In this document: positions 46,379-58,800 of the stretch, one piece after another
Numbering within the stretch: the stretch's first letter is position 1
How the letters are laid out: each line of letters opens with the position of its first letter
DNA from: Leucogyrophana mollusca
Lineage: Eukaryota > Basidiomycota > Agaricomycetes > Boletales
Reading direction: 5' to 3'
Length of the DNA stretch: 64,000 nucleotides
Assembly: GCA_021014945.1 (NCBI GenBank)
Contig: MU266425.1
Location: forward strand, 1-64,000
Program-made: the position numbers and the translations under genes
The notes under the pieces: model-generated
Seen by the model: the letters and a program-made list of their open reading frames with translations, nothing else
Told to the model about the DNA's origin: nothing
Databases searched by the model: none

Positions 46379-49300
46379 ATGGCTCGCAGACTGCTTTCGC
46401 TGCTGCTCCTAGGACCCTATGTGGTCGCTGGGTCATCGAGTTCCGCGTCCGCGACAGTCTCGTCAAGTGCGAGTAGCACCCCTGTCACAAGTAGTGCAGC
46501 CAGCTCGAGTGCGACTTCGAGCGCTACCTCGAGTTCTGCTTCCTCGGCATCTACTTCGTCGTACTCTGCGACATCGTACCTGGCTACCGAGACTGGTCCT
46601 CTGACTCTACCGATCTCAGAGTACACCTTCAGCCCTTACCCGACTCCGTCTCTTGCTCCTGACCCGCCAGTGTTTCCTGCAACTGATCCACTGTATCCTC
46701 CACCGGTCAGTCCTGACCCAATGGTCGTGCCAGACTTTGCTCCGGCATGGGCGGCAGCTTACACGAAGGCAAAAGCAATGGTTCGTACTCACATGCCTGT
46801 TTTGAACGAGGCGATTTGCGTCACTTGGGTTTCGGAGGCAATGATCATTGGATCAATAGATGGAAGTTCTTCTTATGTTTATTCGGACTACGAGGCTTGT
46901 GTTCTCTTGATCGGGTTTTCTTCCCGTAGCCCCGTCCACTTTCCTGAAATAATATGATACTAATTCGATTCTGTGACTACAATCTGCATTTAGATCTCGG
47001 GCTGGACTATCGAGCAAAAGGTGAACGTCAGCACAGGCGTTTTCTGGGAAGGAGGTGTGTGCGTTGGCAACACCCCTCCAATTGAAGACTATCCCGGTCT
47101 GTGTCTTCAGGTGTGTAGTTCCCCATCGCATTGTCGGCTTCATCTTAGGAAATTTCCAGGACTCGCCTCTTGGTGTCCGTGACACCGATCTTGTTACCTC
47201 TTTCCCTGCCGGTATTACTGCTGCATCTACGTAAGCCATCAAGTTGCATGTTTTGCTTCTGCTCTTCTAATACTGCCATTAAAGGTGGAACCGCGCCTTG
47301 ATTCGGGCTCGTGGCGTTGCTATTGGCGAGGAAAACAGAGGGAAGGGGGTCAATGTTGCGCTTGGGCCGATGATGAACATGGGACGTGTTGCCCAGGGTG
47401 GGCGAAACTGGGAAGGTTTCGGCGCTGATCCGTATCTATCTGGAGAAGCTGCCTACGAAACAATTCTGGGCATGCAATCTGGTGGTGTACAAGCCACCGC
47501 AAAACATTACATTAACAAGTTGGGCCATTGTTTTTTGGTTCGCGAGGGTCGTTTCTGATTCACAGCCTAAAGCGAGCAGGAATGGAAACGCACTCAGTAT
47601 TCATCCAACGTTGACGACCGAACTGAGCACGAAATTTATGCACAGCCCTTCATGCGTGCTGTCATGGCCGGTGTCTCATCTGTCATGTGCAGTTACAGTA
47701 AGCTTTTCAATTTGTGCACTGTATGAACTTGTTCATGATCACGATCTTGCAGATTTGATCAACGACACTTACGCTTGCAACAACAACAAAACGCTTAATG
47801 ACCTGATGAAGCGTGAATTTGGCTTCCAAGGCTGTGAGTGGCTTCTTATTGCGTCATAGTTCGTGTCTCATGTGGCTTTCCAGACATCCAGTCTGACTGG
47901 TCGGCTACTATGGCCACTCTCTCCGCTGTTGCGGGATTGGACGTACGTTTTCCCTCCTTGATATGCTTACCTCCTTTCTGACCTTGCGGACATCAAGATG
48001 ACCATGCCCGGTGACATCACATTCGGCTCTGGTACCTCTTACTTTGGGGGGAACTTGACCGCATTCGTGATGAACGACACCATCTCTATGGAGCGTCTTG
48101 ACGACATGGCCACTCGCATCGTCGCTGCATGGTACTACATGCACCAGGACGAGAACTATCCGAACGTCACGCTCAACTCCTTCAACCCCTACGACCCAAT
48201 TAACTCGGAAGTGAACGTTCAGAGCAACCATTACGAGATCGTTAGGGAAATCGGCGCTGCGGGAACTGTCTTGCTGAAGAATGAGCGCGGTGTGCTACCC
48301 TTGGACAAGCCCAAGAGCATTGTTCTGGTCGGAAGCGATGCGGCTCCCCCCACTTCGGGCCCCAACGAATATACCGATCAGGGTGGAGACCCCAGCGGTA
48401 TCTTGGCCATGGGGTGGGGATCTGGGTATGCTTTCCCCCTTTGCGTATTATGAGCAGCGAAGCCTCATGACGTGTCTGTGACAGGACTGACAACTTCACC
48501 TACCTCATCTCGGTAAGTATTCGGCCAGATATGGTGGATATTTTCTCATTATTATTTACGCAGCCGTACGAAGCTATCCAACAACGCGCCCGCCTCGACC
48601 AGACCAGTGTGTTCTGGAACTTCGACGACTGGAACCTAGACGCAGCTGGCAACGATGTCATCGGGATGGAGGTAGCCATTGTTTTCGTCAATTCAGATTC
48701 CGGCGAAGTATGTAACCTCTGTTCATACCTACCAAGCCTGATTGATGATCATTGGATAGGGCTACATTACCGTTGACGGTAACGCAGGTGATCGACAGAA
48801 CTTGACCGCATGGCATCAGGGAGATGAACTCATCCTTGCTGTCGCTGCTCAAAACAACAACACCATCGTCGTGACCAACAGCGTTGGTCCACTGATTTTG
48901 GAACCCTGGGTTGAACACCCCAATGTCACGGCCGTAAGTTCCGGGCCTTCATCATATAATCACAGAAATGTACTAATCCGTGCATGTATACAGATCGTGT
49001 GGGCTAATCTTGGTGGTAACGAAGCAGGAAACGCGGTCATGGACATCCTTTACGGAAACTGGAACCCTTCAGGAAGACTTCCGTACACTATTGCCAAGAG
49101 CCCCATGGACTACCCCGCCCAACTCGTTCTGGGTGGCACTGCGGCTGATATCTTGTCCATCAACTACACTGAGGGGTAAGTGCCCACTTGGCTTGGAGAA
49201 TAGTGCTGACATTATATGTGTAGTCTCTACATCGACTATCGCTGGTTCGATTACGTGAGCGCATAAATCACGTCTATGTAGAAGGCCCCTGACTGACAGA

Positions 49301-49915
49301 ATGTCCCCCATAGATGAACATCACTCCTCGTTACGAGTTCGGCTTCGGCTTGAGTTACACAACATTCGAGTATTCGAATCTCGCTGTTACCGAGGTATAT
49401 CCAGCAGACTACGCCCAAACCAGCCTGATCGACAATTGGGCAAACGGAGGTGCTACGCCGATCGCCGAAGGATCTACCACTGCCCTCTGGTAAGTTCCCA
49501 CATATTCTACGCTGGTCGCTGTGACAAATAAGCTTTGCGAACTTGCGAACAGGCTTCACATGCCCGCGTATCAAGTGACATTCAATGTTAAGAACACCGG
49601 CTCAGTCTATGGGGGAGAGGTATGTTACACACCCAGCTTTGTTTTGTCCACTAATTAACATTCATGTTTCAGATCCCGCAGTTGTACCTGCATCACGACG
49701 CTTCCGTTGGAGAGCCTCCCTCGGTCCTTAAGGGGTTCACGAACGTTGAGGTAGCCCCAGGGCAAACCGCACCCGTGTCGATCACGCTGTCTCGTTATGA
49801 TCTGTCCGTCTGGGATGTCGTCCGCCAAGGGTGGGCTAAACCAGAAGGGACCATTTCATTCTCTATTGGAGCGAGTAGTAGGGACTTCAGGCTGACTGGA
49901 ACTATCCCGGCTTGA
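46379..49915 (+). CDS. secreted beta-glucosidase, GH3 (copy 4, most divergent)
   Basis: Sixteen exons in phase, 853 residues: 46379-46780, 46994-47110, 47160-47230, 47285-47518, 47573-47697, 47753-47833, 47884-47942, 47998-48425, 48485-48512, 48564-48707, 48760-48933, 48994-49175, 49224-49254, 49314-49489, 49553-49619, 49673-49915. Same intron positions and phases as copies 1-3, but clearly diverged sequence and a longer first intron (213 nt). Signal peptide '[18 protein letters not shown]', then a linker almost entirely Ser, Ala and Thr. GH3 core intact: nucleophile Asp348 ('QSDWSAT'), likely acid/base Glu563 ('SDSGEGY'), '[20 protein letters not shown]', '[12 protein letters not shown]', and the FnIII-like end. 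Exon 2 differs most from the others ('[18 protein letters not shown]'), so substrate contacts near the barrel entrance could differ. Probably the oldest paralogue of the set. Confidence 0.95.
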
Positions 49916-50185
49916 TGGACGCATAGAATTTTTGGGACTTAGGACATATAATGACTACCCTCGTGCTGAAGTAGACGCATGACTTGACGCTATTCATGTA
50001 CATAGACGCGGAACGCCAAACGAAATTGTTTTCTCGATAGGGTACTTCGGGTGGTGCTTCCTTGCTCTTGAAATGCGCTTCGGAGCGGTTTCGGACATCG
50101 TGTTCGGGCGGTTCACACGAAGAGTCCGAGAATGTAATCTGATAATTCGTTCTTCGTTCCCGAAACCACCACGATGTAAACCACG

Positions 50186-52452
50186 ATGTCCTTTGCTCCT
50201 GTTCACAACCATGATGAGCTCCAAGACTCAAGAACGCTTCTCGTACTTTATGCTACAGAAACTGGAACAGCGCAAGAGACCGCCGACCGCATCGCGAGAG
50301 AATGCAGACGGGTTCATTTCCAGTGTCGTGTGACTAGCATGGACGCATACCCTCCAGTAAGCTTAACTGTCGTATACTCAGCGCCCCTTCGGTCTGAAAT
50401 CGAGGTTTTGTGTAGTCAGAGCTTATTTCAGAGCATCTTGTTATCTTCGTCGTCGCCACTACCGGCTCAGGAGCGGAACCCCGCGCGATGACTTCTCTCT
50501 GGACGATGCTACTGCGGTCTGACCTCCCGGAGGACCTATTTGAGGATTTGGACTTTTGCGTTTTTGGTCTCGGAGATACTTCGTATGAAAAGTTCTGTTG
50601 GCCGGCCAAGAAGCTCTCCCGCCGGATGCAAAGCCTCGGAGGCAGGGAAATATGCGAGCGAGGGGAAGGTGACGAACAGCATCAGCTTGGGTGGGCTTCA
50701 AGTGATATTCATGTGTCTCTATACTGAACTGTCTATCTGGAAGTATTGACGGTGCCCTCGATCCTTGGATCGACAGTTTACAGGACACACTACTTGCTCT
50801 GCATCCTCTGCCTTCAAACCTACTCCGAATCTCGCCCACAATTAAGCATCCCCCACGGATATCGGTCAGCTATAACCTCCATGGGGCATCATCCAGTGGA
50901 CCTATCCCCCTTGACCTCGATCGCAGCTACCACAAGGCTACTGTCAAGTGCAATCGACGCATAACGGCAGAAGATTGGTTTCAGGACGTGAGACATTTGG
51001 AGTTCGTGTTTGATAATGACATATTGTGGGATATCCTTTAATATGCCTAAATTCTTTGCTGATTACCGTTAGGTATGAGCCCGGCGATGTGGCAGTCATC
51101 CACCCTGTAGCAGAGGGGCCAGAGGTGGATTCTTTCCTTATCACCATGGGCTGGGCCAATATTGCCGACGATCTATTCTCCATTGAACATACCATGTCTG
51201 GTAAGTCTAGGTGTCGCTCCCCGTGGACTTCATTGAAGTCTCCTAGACCAGACTTTTCCGGATCATATACCCCGAATCACATCTCTTAGAGCGCTATTTA
51301 CCCGCTATCTTGATTTCAGCGCGGTGCCTCGCCGCTCCTTCTTTCGGCTTCTTCGCCATTTTACCACAGACGAACTAGAGCGTGAAAAGCTCGACGATTT
51401 TGTATCCATAGAAGGCGCGGTATGTCGATCGCTTTCCAAGTGAAGAGTTCGAGTTAATCTATGTTTCAGGATGAACTATATGACTATTGTCAGCGTGTAA
51501 GACGCACCATCCGCGAAGTAATGACCGAGTTCCGGTCGGCCCGAATACCAATAGAGTATGTTTTCGACCTCTTTCCTGTACTACGACCCCGGCAGTTTTC
51601 GATTGCTAGCTCAGTCAAGGTGTGGTCCATAAGGTTGCACCCTCCGCTCAAACGTTAAACAACTCACCAGTGTCATCCGCGTGAAATCCACCTTTGTGTA
51701 GCGATTGTGCGATACAGGACGAAACTCAAGATTCCGCGAAAGGGTGTGTGTACATCCTTCCTGGCCAGTTTGAAGTCTGGTACGTGCTTATTTCCCTTAT
51801 ACTTTATACACTGGAATTAACGTTCTTGTAGGTGATACACTTCGAATCGGCACTCGGAAGGGGTTCATTACCTTACCGAGAGAGCTTGCTACCCCAATTA
51901 TCTGTGTGGGCCCTGGGACTGGCGTTGCGCCCATGCGTGCTATTGTGGAAGAGCGCGTTGGTGCGGGATCAAAAGGTGAGCGTATTCCGGCATATCGTCG
52001 CCAATGTTCATCTTGGTCCCAAGAAACCGTCCTGTACTTCGGGTGTCGGTCCGTATCAAAGGACGAACACTATGCTGCCGAATGGGCTTCGTATGCGAAG
52101 CAAGGGAAGCTCACATATCGTGTTGCACATTCGCGGGACGGGCCAGAAGGTATCAAACGAACATACGTGCAGGACCTTCTGCAGCAAGACGCAAAAGAAG
52201 TTTGGAGACTTTTGGGAGAAATGCAAGGCTGGCTTATCATCTCCGGGTGCGTCTTTTCTTTGACAGTTTCTTAGCATTGATTCTTGACGAAGCTTTCCCT
52301 GAGTCAGGTCCTCCAACAAGATGCCCGCAGCGGTGCGGGCGGCTGTGGAGGACGCAGTAGAAAAGTTTGGTGGTAAGTCAAGAGGGGAGGCAGTCGAATA
52401 TGTCGCTGCTATGGAGAGGGGAGGGAGGTTAATCGAGGAGTGTTGGAGTTGA
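50186..52452 (+). CDS. TAH18: NADPH-dependent diflavin oxidoreductase Tah18 (NDOR1)
   Basis: Passes electrons from NADPH through FAD and FMN to the Fe-S protein Dre2 in cytosolic iron-sulfur cluster assembly. Ten exons in phase (50186-50356, 50416-50690, 50744-51025, 51073-51200, 51247-51419, 51470-51619, 51671-51779, 51832-51975, 52024-52246, 52308-52452), 599 residues; yeast Tah18 has 623. Flavodoxin domain: 'YATETGTAQETADRIA', 'VVATTGSGAEPRAM', 'VFGLGDTSYEKFC'. FAD domain: 'RPRQFSIASSVK'. NADPH site: 'GPGTGVAPMRA'. The C-terminus ends 'EECWS', with the aromatic residue expected over the flavin. The start lies 271 bp after the GH3 copy 4 stop. Confidence 0.94.
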
Positions 52453-52856
52453 ATGCGAGGCTTGAGCACAGTTTGGTGGCGTAGAGCTGAGGCTGTAGTG
52501 TAGTGTCTCGCGGTCGGATGACTTTGGTTGAAAGCGCGACTCTCTGGCATGCGAACTCATCTCATTCAACCTCAAGGTCCTTACGAATTATTATTTCCGA
52601 GTCGGACTCGCACTTACTTCGTTTCAAGTGAACCCAGCCGTCTGGAGTTCAAGTATGTAGTATTCCTCCATATTCGTACACACAAGGTTCACAGACAATG
52701 GGAACATCATTTTACATTGCAACGCACTGTATGATATAACACAAGGGCAACACACAATTCAAACCTGTGGAAAGTCGCAATGAGTTATAAAGTAGTGGTG
52801 GTTGATCATGATGAACGGAGGCTCACAAGATCGCTCCACGACTGGAGCGTCGTGTC
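52453..52856. other. 404-bp convergent intergenic region
   Basis: 3' ends of Tah18 (plus) and the giant gene (minus). Nothing else recognised. Confidence 0.45.
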
Positions 52857-55800
52857 TTAATACTCAAAATCCCCCTCGGTCAGCAGTCTCCCGTGCAGAA
52901 GCTTCCCCAAATGTGTCGGCAAGTAGGCCATACCTTTTCTACGGATGCTAATTAACGTGTTTAATGAAGATAGTGGGCTCTTCTGGAATGGCGATGCCGG
53001 TCTATCTCGCAATTGAGGTAGGTTTGAAATGACGACGCGGTGTTCTGGTTTGATGAACCCGTCGCTTTGCGTCACCACTTTGTCTTTCAGTTCAGGATCC
53101 CCCGCAAACACCCCCAGGAACCCGCAAAGTTGCAGATAATCCTGACGGGTTTGCAGATAGAGCTGGCCAGCGAATAGATCGAGCTGAGGGATCAGCAAGT
53201 CGAAGCCAGCGAAAGTCCATTCCTCCGGTAGAGGTGGAATGCAGTACAGGCGCAGATCGTCGCACGCGCGCATCGCCTGACTGATTCGAGGAGTATACAT
53301 ATGCAGGTGGACCTTCGCACTCGTACGGATATTCGGCAAATAGCAGTTTGCCTCGTGCGGGCTGATAAAAACCAGGTTGGCGGATGTGGCGCTCGACAGG
53401 ATCCATTGGGCGGGACGCAGATAATCGTCAAGCATCGCATATGAGGCAGCTTGTACGGTGCTTGCAAAATCCCTTGTGACAAGCAGATTCGATGACCATG
53501 CATGACTTTCTGGGAATGCAGCAGTAGTACGAGCTAGAGTGTCAAATGCTGGAAAAAATGCTGTCGAGGCACAGGGAATGCGACCACTGGAGATGAAGTT
53601 TGCTACATCGGAATGATTCTGATGGAGTGCGGCCGGTACCTGACGCGGCCGTTGCACCTGGCGCTCTCGCTCTATTTCATGAACAACCTCCCTCTCTTGT
53701 TCCTCATCCATTCGAGTCTCCGACAGAGAAGCCACTCCGAGCTGCAGACATCTGTCTCTGATTTCTGGAATCTCCAAGGAGATATGGTTTCGAGGGCGAT
53801 CGGGTCCGTACATCTCCTCCAACGAGCGAGCCTCGTTTTGAAGCCATGAAGACTCGAGCGTATCAATGCTTGCGTTCTTAGAAGAAAAGCTGGACCAGGC
53901 TTCGTGACGGGCTCGATGATCCACTCCCTGCTGAGCCCACTGCGAGACGCGGTGCTGGATGTCCGTGCAAGTTTCGAGCATAGTCCAACGTAGGATATCC
54001 AGTACTTCGACTTCTTCCGTATCGTTCTTCAGCGCCGCGCGTCGAATTCCTCTATCAACCTCCAAAGGGGCGAAAAACATCACAGAATGACCATTACCCA
54101 GCTTCCGCATACGCATACACCCTATTATCGAGATTAACTGCCCTACCCCGAATAGAATAACGCGATATACTGACCTTGAATGAGCCGATCTTTCGTGACT
54201 TTAGGGCCAAGAGTAACGGCGGCACGAAAGCCCCTAGGTAGCTTCACGTCTGTGCCTCTGGTGTGCGCGTCATCTAGATATAACACACACTGTTCTGGTC
54301 GTTGAGCAAACTGCGAGGAGACGAGCAGCTCGACGTTGCCGTCCCGACTGAGCACCGTGAGCTCATCGTTTTCGTTGAAATATATCGCAGCCTGGGTATT
54401 AGGTTTTAGCTCGAGCCAGCGGGCTACCAACTCCTTGTTCCGTAGCTCTAACATTTGTGCCCCAACGTCCAGCAGCACTTGAATTTCTGGTTCCTGGGCG
54501 ACAAGGATTCCCAGAAATTGGTTGGCAGACGGACGCTCTCCACTAGGGTTCGCGGCGCAGCAATAGTGACGATTCTCTGGCTGCAATAAATAGGCGAGGA
54601 CTCTGGCGTTGGTGCTCAGTTGATGCTCGGGGTCGTGCTGGGTGATGGACGTTGGAAGTAGGTACCGGTTGTCGTTAGTCCCACTGAAGCCCGTGATAAA
54701 ATGATGCTTTTGTGCGGCGAGGTCCCATCCCGAGCAAGTAAGCTTCTGGGGGAATTCCTTGGCTTCCTTTGGGAAGACAACCTGCGACAAGAAGAAGTTG
54801 ATAACAGCTTGATTGTGTTGGAAGAGTGGGATAAGATGCTTCGTTCGCTGTTCCACAGACTCTACGTTGATCCCACTCAATCGTCTGAGGACCTCGGGTA
54901 TTGAGTCGCGTCGATGGAGGCGAACCCAGCTCTCATACTCCAGCTCTGCATTGTCCACCTTCAGCAGGAGCTGAAAAGAAGTGATCAGCTGCGCCTCAGA
55001 CAGCCCTCCGTAGTAGTAAGAAAGGCATGTGAGGCAAACTGCAACATCCGGATGTCCGAATTCGGCCCTCGGTGAGGGAACATCCTTCGCGCGGTATGGA
55101 ACAGCGAGCATCGTCCGACGAGGGTCAAGACCATAGTCCACCCGCCAGCGCCGTTCCTTCAGCGCATATACCAGGATTCCGCAGGCCAAAAGTCCTCGGA
55201 GGAGGAGAAGGCCGTTCCAGAGTTCACTTCCCTCACAAAACTGTTTCACTGATTCGCTGTCCTGGATTTCGACCCCCTTTTCCGAAATGAAATTGAATAT
55301 GGCTCGTCGGACATGGGATGGCGCTTGGTCAAAGCTATAGTTCGGAAGGCGGCCGGCCAGGATACACTTCGCGATCTCCCGGACTAGAACTAACCCCACA
55401 TCGTGGCGATGAAGGCGGACGTGGGGGAATGTCTCGCTCGACCCTCCTTCAACTTCTATTGCAAGGGAAAGATCCCTGCGCTGATGCAGGCCGAGAGCGA
55501 GCGTACTTGCCAATGATAGCAGCTGGCACGTGGTTGTCCAACGATCTGGGTGACCTTCCAGGTGCCTCTGAAGACCAACTGTGTAGACAAGTTGATAACG
55601 AACGTGGAGGATTTCGTCACTTTCGTCGAGAATATCGCGGGTGTGTAGATCCAACCACCGCTGAGACTCTAGCATCTGTGCTGCAATAGCTGGTGCAGCA
55701 CAGACTTGCTGGTGGATAGCCATGAGTTTGTACGAGAGAACGTGGTCCGGCTGCACGACCAGTATTCCGCGAACGCGCATGCACTCTTCCATAAGGCGTT

Positions 55801-58800
55801 GTATGAGCTGTACCTGGGGTTTACCAAAGGAGGTAGAACGGGAAAATGGCAAGTAGAATATACGTCTGTTGGAGAGACCACCAAGGCGTTCAACAAGTAG
55901 CTGAAACATCTGAGCGACCAGCGGTTTCAACACCACGACCCGGACGAGTTTTTTGCCGTCCGCCAGCGCAGATGAGGCAATTGGCACAATGACGGAAGAT
56001 TTTCCCTCCCCCATGTTGAGCTGAAGAGTAGTATTTGCCCCCGAGGTCGGAGACATCATTTGAAGAGCGACGTCAGCTTGAACGCGCCGGACGAGAAAAT
56101 TGCTCTCCACCTGTTGATCATTATTAGCTATACTATAACTGCTGCCAGTGGCTTGTCTGAATACCTGGATCAACAGCCAGTCGGGGTACATTTCTGCGTC
56201 CCATCCCTCGCACCCCGTATTCTGTAGCTCTTTGTAAAATTCATCTACATTGTTCCTAATGGCGAGGGAAAGTAAGCGCCGAGCGCGCTGGAGTTGTACA
56301 GCTGCTTCGGCAAAGCATACCAGGGTCTTCTTCCATCTTTTTGTCAAGGCTGTGGGCGACGTGGATGCTAGCTGGCGCAAGAGAACCCGAGCTGAAATGT
56401 GAGGCCACTGGCCGGAGTTAAAAACTGCCTCTTCCACTGGAGTCGAGTACGAGAGTCTCTGGCGTATCACGTCCAACACGTTGAAGAACCGCCCCCGACA
56501 GTGCGAATAGTAGGTCACCAGAGATTCCCTGGTGCAGGTAATCTCGTCTGGTAATGCTGATAATGCTTCCCTTTCGAGACACTCCCTACTGCGGTCAAAA
56601 TCCGTTCCGTAGAGGCTGTGAAAGCGACTGCTGGGGCTTGCCTGGAACTCCGATATAAGGTCTTGTAATCCGGCCGAGCTGGCGAAATGTCCGCAGCTTT
56701 TCGGGCGCACGGGCATGCTCAAAGGTTCTTTTGCTGGAATCAATTCGGGAGCGGGTCTACCGAAAAGTTGATCTAGCGAGACAGATGCCAGACGGGAAGC
56801 GGCTGTGCCTCGGGAGGGCGAGAAGACGTAAGCAAGATCGCTGCTCGAGGCCATATTGTAATGATGAGATCCGTCAAGAAATTTCTGGACCTCTGCGAGA
56901 TGCCGCTTTAGGAGTAGATTACGAAAACAGCTTGCGAACAGCCCCTTTGCTTGGGATAAAAGCTGTGAGACATTGTATCGGGAAGGATCGAGATTCGGAA
57001 GTTGGCCAGGGTTACTGGATGGCCAATGGGCAAGAAGATGTGTGACCGTGTTGTCCTCATCTGCTTTACTCCGTGTCTGAAAAGCCAAGAGACGACGGCG
57101 GCGCAAAGCCTTTGAACCCTCTCCGGCATGAGCCTCCATTCTAGCGTCAGGGCTATCCTGAAACGCGCAAGTGCAAGCTGAGAAAATGCCACGGAGGCTC
57201 TTCTCTGAGGGCTGAAACCCATCCAGTAGATTATATGAGGGGTAAGACGGCGGAGTTTTGTTGCGGAACTGGGATTTTGTTGCAAACGCTACTATAGTGG
57301 AAGCGAGGTCAACACTGCTCGGAGAGCCATAGACCATGGCGGAGAGAGTAAATGCAAGCTTGTAGCGAATCTGCGCCTTGCTACTTCTGCGGCACAATTC
57401 GTATACAGAGATCCAGGTCTTTGGTAAGGGTGGTTGAAGCCAGTCTTGGCTGTACCGAAGCGATACCTCTTGTCCGACGCCTTCGAGGTGTTGCCATGAG
57501 ACCAACCTGTCCAACAGCGAGGGGGTCGTCTTAAGGGTGGACGGCCATCGCCGAACAAGATCAGCAACTTCAGAAACTTGTATATTTCGCGTACGGCTGT
57601 CGGTATCGGTGATGTCCCTGGATTTGTACTCCTCGTCACGATTTCTACATGGCAGATCGCCCATACATTCCGACGGATAGACGGCTGCACTGCGCACGGA
57701 AGCTCGCTCTAAGAGGTGGTAGTTGCGACAAGGGGTAGATGTGGACATAGGCAGAGTGGCTGGTGATGACTGGTCGCGGAAAGATTGCAGTTCTTCCGAA
57801 TACTCTTGAATCATCTTTGTGGCTCCGTGAAATGAGACATGCTGAGTAGTAGATGTTAGACATGACCATTCCACATTTTGCATCTTTTTGAGGTGAGCAG
57901 GATAGAATGTCCGTTTTGGCGTCAGCATGTCGATTTGATGCAAAAGCTCTGCATCGCCTGGAGTGAGGAACATAAATGATCTGCACTCAGCCGATCGCAG
58001 ACAGTTCAACGCCTCTTCCGTCCCGGTGCATCCAGTCAAAGGATCGGGTAAGCAGGAGCTAGTGACTGCGTGAAGATAGGTTTTATAGAGCTTGCTCGTC
58101 AAACTGGCATTGCCATGCAAATAACCCAGCTCAGTGTCAATGTCATAGAGTTGGAATGTCCTCTGGCCGCTGTTGGATGCGATGACGGAGACGCAGATAT
58201 GGTGACCCTCGGTTTTGAAAGTCAATGAGCCCATAGGGATGATGACACATCTATGACGAAACTCTTCGGCGTAGACGGCCTTGGGACGGAGGACAAGCTG
58301 ACTGGCAAGGCCAAACATTGTACCCGAAGACTGGTTGACGTCAACAACCATATCACAGATGTTGCCAGACTGCAGTTCGCCTTCGCTGTCAACAAAAAAG
58401 GAGAGACGAAAACGAGGTAAATCGATCGACAATGATGGATCCGCATTGCCTGAGTTCCAGGTGATGAGAAGATACTGGGGGGGTTCAATACAACCCAATC
58501 TTGCAGAGATCATCTCCCACGTGCGACTACGGACATCCAGCATGTACGTGGACCCGTTCCGTCGCATCTTTGATGGGCCCCTTGCCGAAAAACAGATCCG
58601 CCAGTTCTCGTCTAATTGTTCCCAGAGGCGTGCAACGGGGCGTATTTCAAGCTCGCCCGTTGTCAGATCTAGCCAGTGGGTATGATCTTCGATTAAGAGC
58701 TGTGGCAAGTCGCCAGCGAACTCCTGCGCTGGGATAAGTTCGAGAACTTGGGATGTTGCACAATGTTTTGCACGAATTTGAAGGCACCCATCGTTTCGCA

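Noticed and set aside
51221..51300. An extra intron in Tah18 ending at 'ctcttag' (about 51289)
   Set aside because: Reading from the acceptor at 51246 through this point is open and gives 'DQTFPDHIPRITSLRALF', which fits the family without another intron.
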